Source: Clostridium acetobutylicum ATCC 824 (GTDB taxonomy: Bacteria > Bacillota > Clostridia > Clostridiales > Clostridiaceae). From it: DNA of 64,000 bases. The DNA is taken from NCBI RefSeq assembly GCF_000008765.1, contig NC_003030.1, forward strand, positions 1,584,001 through 1,648,000, read 5' to 3'. Under the pieces are notes generated by a model. The model was not told the origin of the DNA and made no database searches. It worked only from the letters and a program-made list of their open reading frames with translations. Shown here one piece after another: positions 62,320 through 64,000 of the stretch. The translations under genes and the position numbers were made by a program. Position 1 is the first letter of the stretch; each line of letters starts with the position of its first letter.

Positions 62320-63635
62320 ATGGCAAATATTATTTGGGACAAGTTTTCCGAAGATGAAAAGAATGAGTATATAGAATTCTTAAAAATATTTGGATCATTA
62401 AGCGGTCTATTTAAAGATAATAAAGAAGGTGCAAATTCACGTAAACCATATTTATATTATAGGAATCATGAACAGCTTTTTTCTAGAGTTTTTAATGTGG
62501 AAGACTTAACTAGAAAAGATAGTGCTTTTGATGCACTTGCACCTTGGAAAGGTGAAAGAATTGGAATTGGTCTTAAGACATGGATACATACTAAAGATTG
62601 TACATATCAAAAGGTGGCTGAATTTAATAAGTTAGCTCCAGAAGTTATAGAACCACTTATAAAAAATGGTACACCAGAGGAAGTTATCTATAAAATTTCA
62701 GAGCTTAGAAATGAGCGTATAATGCTTGATAAACGTTTATATAGGACCGATATGGATGTATATCATTTTATAACTCGTGATGATGATGTCATGAATATCA
62801 TAGAAACTTCCTATGATCTTATAGATATTAAAAGTATTGAACTTATAAAAAGTGATGGTAAAACTTATAGTTTTAAAGATAAGTTACATAAATATAAATT
62901 CTATAAGAGTAAGAGTGTATTACTTGAAGAATTTGATGCTTCACAGGGAGAAATAATAACAAAGATTCCAATACAACAATTTGATGATCCTTTCGAACTT
63001 ATTAGAATGATTAAGATTCCGGAACAACTTTAGAGACTGTTTATCAAGAAATTTATCTTCCGTTATATCAGGATAAAAAGGAGGGAAGGATTGTATCAAA
63101 TCGTTCTGGTGTAAATATCAGGCACTCTAAATCAAAGTCTAAGGGGAGTAATATTCCGCGTCCAGAGTATGAAATTGAAATTAGAATTAGTACATGGATA
63201 CATCATATTTTTCCAAAATTCTTTGGTATAAATGCATTTGATAAAAATCAAATTAAAAATGAAAAGTTAAATGATTTTGACTTGATTTTACCAGATGGAA
63301 GAGTATTACGAGGAAGGATAAAACAAGAAGGTGGCAAAAGTTTGCAAACAAATCCACAAGGAGCACTTGGGGAATGGATACTTAAAGATATATTAGGACT
63401 TAAAGGCAGAAAGATTGTTACCTGGGAACTATTGGACAATTTGGGTATTGATAGTTTAAAGATAATTAAAATAGATAACAAACATTTCAAAATAACAGTT
63501 GCTGAAACTGGAGCATATGAGAAATTTAAATTAGATAATAGAGAAAATATTATCAGGGCTGGACTTAAAGGAATACAGAGGCCATATTTTAGACCAGAAC
63601 TTGTACAAGAATTTGAGGAACGTAATTTAGACTGA
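62320..63635 (+). pseudogene. Type II restriction endonuclease gene, frameshifted near 63030
   Basis: The first frame (62320-63033) encodes a domain with LFSRVFNVEDLTRKDSAFDALAPWKGERIGIGLKTWIHT (read in parts), a PD-(D/E)XK-like pattern (Asp ... GIGLK), ending KIPEQL. The second frame runs from there to 63635 (TVYQEIYLPLYQDKKEGRIVS ... ILPDGRVLRGRIKQ ... NPQGALGEWILKDILGL ... LLDNLGIDSLKI). The latter matches the DNA-binding barrel of the NgoFVII/BfiI/EcoRII group. One extra T in the CTTTAG run at 63029-63031 would join the frames as QLLETVYQ. If the shift is real, the methyltransferase is now an orphan. ATG 62320 follows AGGTGG. Confidence 0.75.
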
Positions 63636-63785
63636 CTTTGTAATTTAATATATCCATATTGCTAAAATAGAAAATTATTAGAATAGGCTTAAATAATATA
63701 GTGGTTGAGGAGACTAATTGAGAAAAAGCATTAGACATATAAAGCAAAGGATGGAATACTAAAATTTATTAAGGGGTGAATGATA

Positions 63786-63851
63786 ATGGTTATCGATATG
63801 AGCAAAGAACAAGTTTACACTACAGCTTTATTTAAAATAAATATTATGTAA
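63786..63851 (+). CDS. Possible 21-codon small ORF
   Basis: AAGGGGTGAATGATA precedes ATG. The peptide reads MVIDMSKEQVYTTALF and then ends at ATGTAA. It may be a leader peptide for the gene at the right edge, since a terminator hairpin lies between them, or the stub of a decayed gene. Confidence 0.3.
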   Translation: MVIDMSKEQVYTTALFKINIM

Positions 63852-63897
63852 ACTTGTATGATAACCTGTCAGAAACTTTTAAAATAAAGGATAAACT

Positions 63898-63936
63898 AAA
63901 AGCCTAGGCAGAAGTCAAGGCTTTTACTATTTTTTG
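63898..63936 (+). terminator. Intrinsic terminator before the right-edge gene
   Basis: The stem AAAAGCCT / AGGCTTTT with a 12-nt loop is followed by ACTATTTTTT. Flanking CCTGTCA (63865-63871) and TGACAGG (63957-63963) can pair around it. Confidence 0.65.
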
Positions 63937-63983
63937 CATAAAAAAGTTAACCTTCATGACAGGCTTAAAATGGAGGAAATTTA

Positions 63984-64000
63984 ATGAAAAACATATATAG
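63984..64000 (+). CDS. Start of a gene cut by the window edge
   Basis: GGAGG at 63972-63976 lies 7 bp before ATG, and the frame reads MKNIY to the end of the window. Nothing more can be said. Confidence 0.5.

Noticed and set aside
1-64000. CRISPR arrays, tRNA or rRNA genes
   Set aside because: No regularly spaced direct repeats, tRNA cloverleaf with a TTCRA arm or rRNA-like conserved block was noticed on either strand.

Overview
The window reads as the chromosome of a spore-forming, low-GC Clostridium (sensu stricto type). The DNA is very AT-rich with strong GGAGG-type ribosome binding sites, frequent TTG/GTG starts, a Tlp spore protein gene, a mannose-family PTS, and a clostridial tetA(P)-tetB(P) pair. 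No rRNA, tRNA or CRISPR array was seen.

Layout. 1-5.8 kb: the 3' part of a giant helical protein plus a partner gene, both unrecognised and possibly a defence unit. 5.9-9.7 kb: a scrap of Tn916-type conjugative element (Orf23/YdcP-like) joined to a graveyard of polymorphic-toxin tips and immunity genes, with a frameshifted CdiI-like gene, a VanZ-like gene and a partly deleted second copy of one cassette. 9.8-14.0 kb: tetracycline resistance operon tetA(P)-tetB(P) behind a leader with two intrinsic terminators and a 28-codon leader peptide. 14.3-17.6 kb: hydrolase, AraC regulator and DHA2 efflux pump. 17.7-29.0 kb: a self-contained fructan locus: sugar-binding protein, sensor kinase, response regulator, second binding protein, PTS IIA-IIB-IIC-IID, a small membrane protein and a 1142-residue secreted GH32 fructanase. 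29.2-38.1 kb: regulators and small enzymes (UvrA-like ABC protein with MarR, AhpD-like, Lrp, GNAT, DtxR-like, hydrolase, PanE-like) and an amino-acid permease under a tandem glycine riboswitch. 38.4-41.4 kb: an Opu-type osmoprotectant ABC transporter. 41.5-54.9 kb: mostly housekeeping genes, including a cysteine-free S4 paralogue with a Fur-type box upstream, ilvE, a BcsA-like synthase with a PilZ-like tail, tlp, and a zeta-toxin pair. 54.98-56.83 kb: a complete IS1595-like element with 8-bp target duplications, a frameshifted transposase and a dihydrofolate-reductase-like passenger gene. 57-64 kb: two overlapping nucleotidyltransferases, a flavodiiron-protein remnant, and a restriction-modification island made of an Endo III/MutY-like glycosylase, a C5-cytosine methyltransferase and a frameshifted restriction enzyme.

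The most interesting systems are (i) the restriction island, where a glycosylase with Tyr at the Endo III lysine position probably repairs T:G mismatches made by deamination of the island's own 5-methylcytosine; (ii) the fructan locus with binding proteins coupled to a two-component system and tandem palindromes as candidate operators; (iii) the passenger-carrying IS1595-like element; (iv) the orphan toxin/immunity array, in which one immunity gene breaks exactly at an A-AAA-AAG slippery heptamer. Three genes (immunity, transposase, restriction enzyme) each need one extra base in an A or T run to be whole, so real decay and sequence error both have to be considered.
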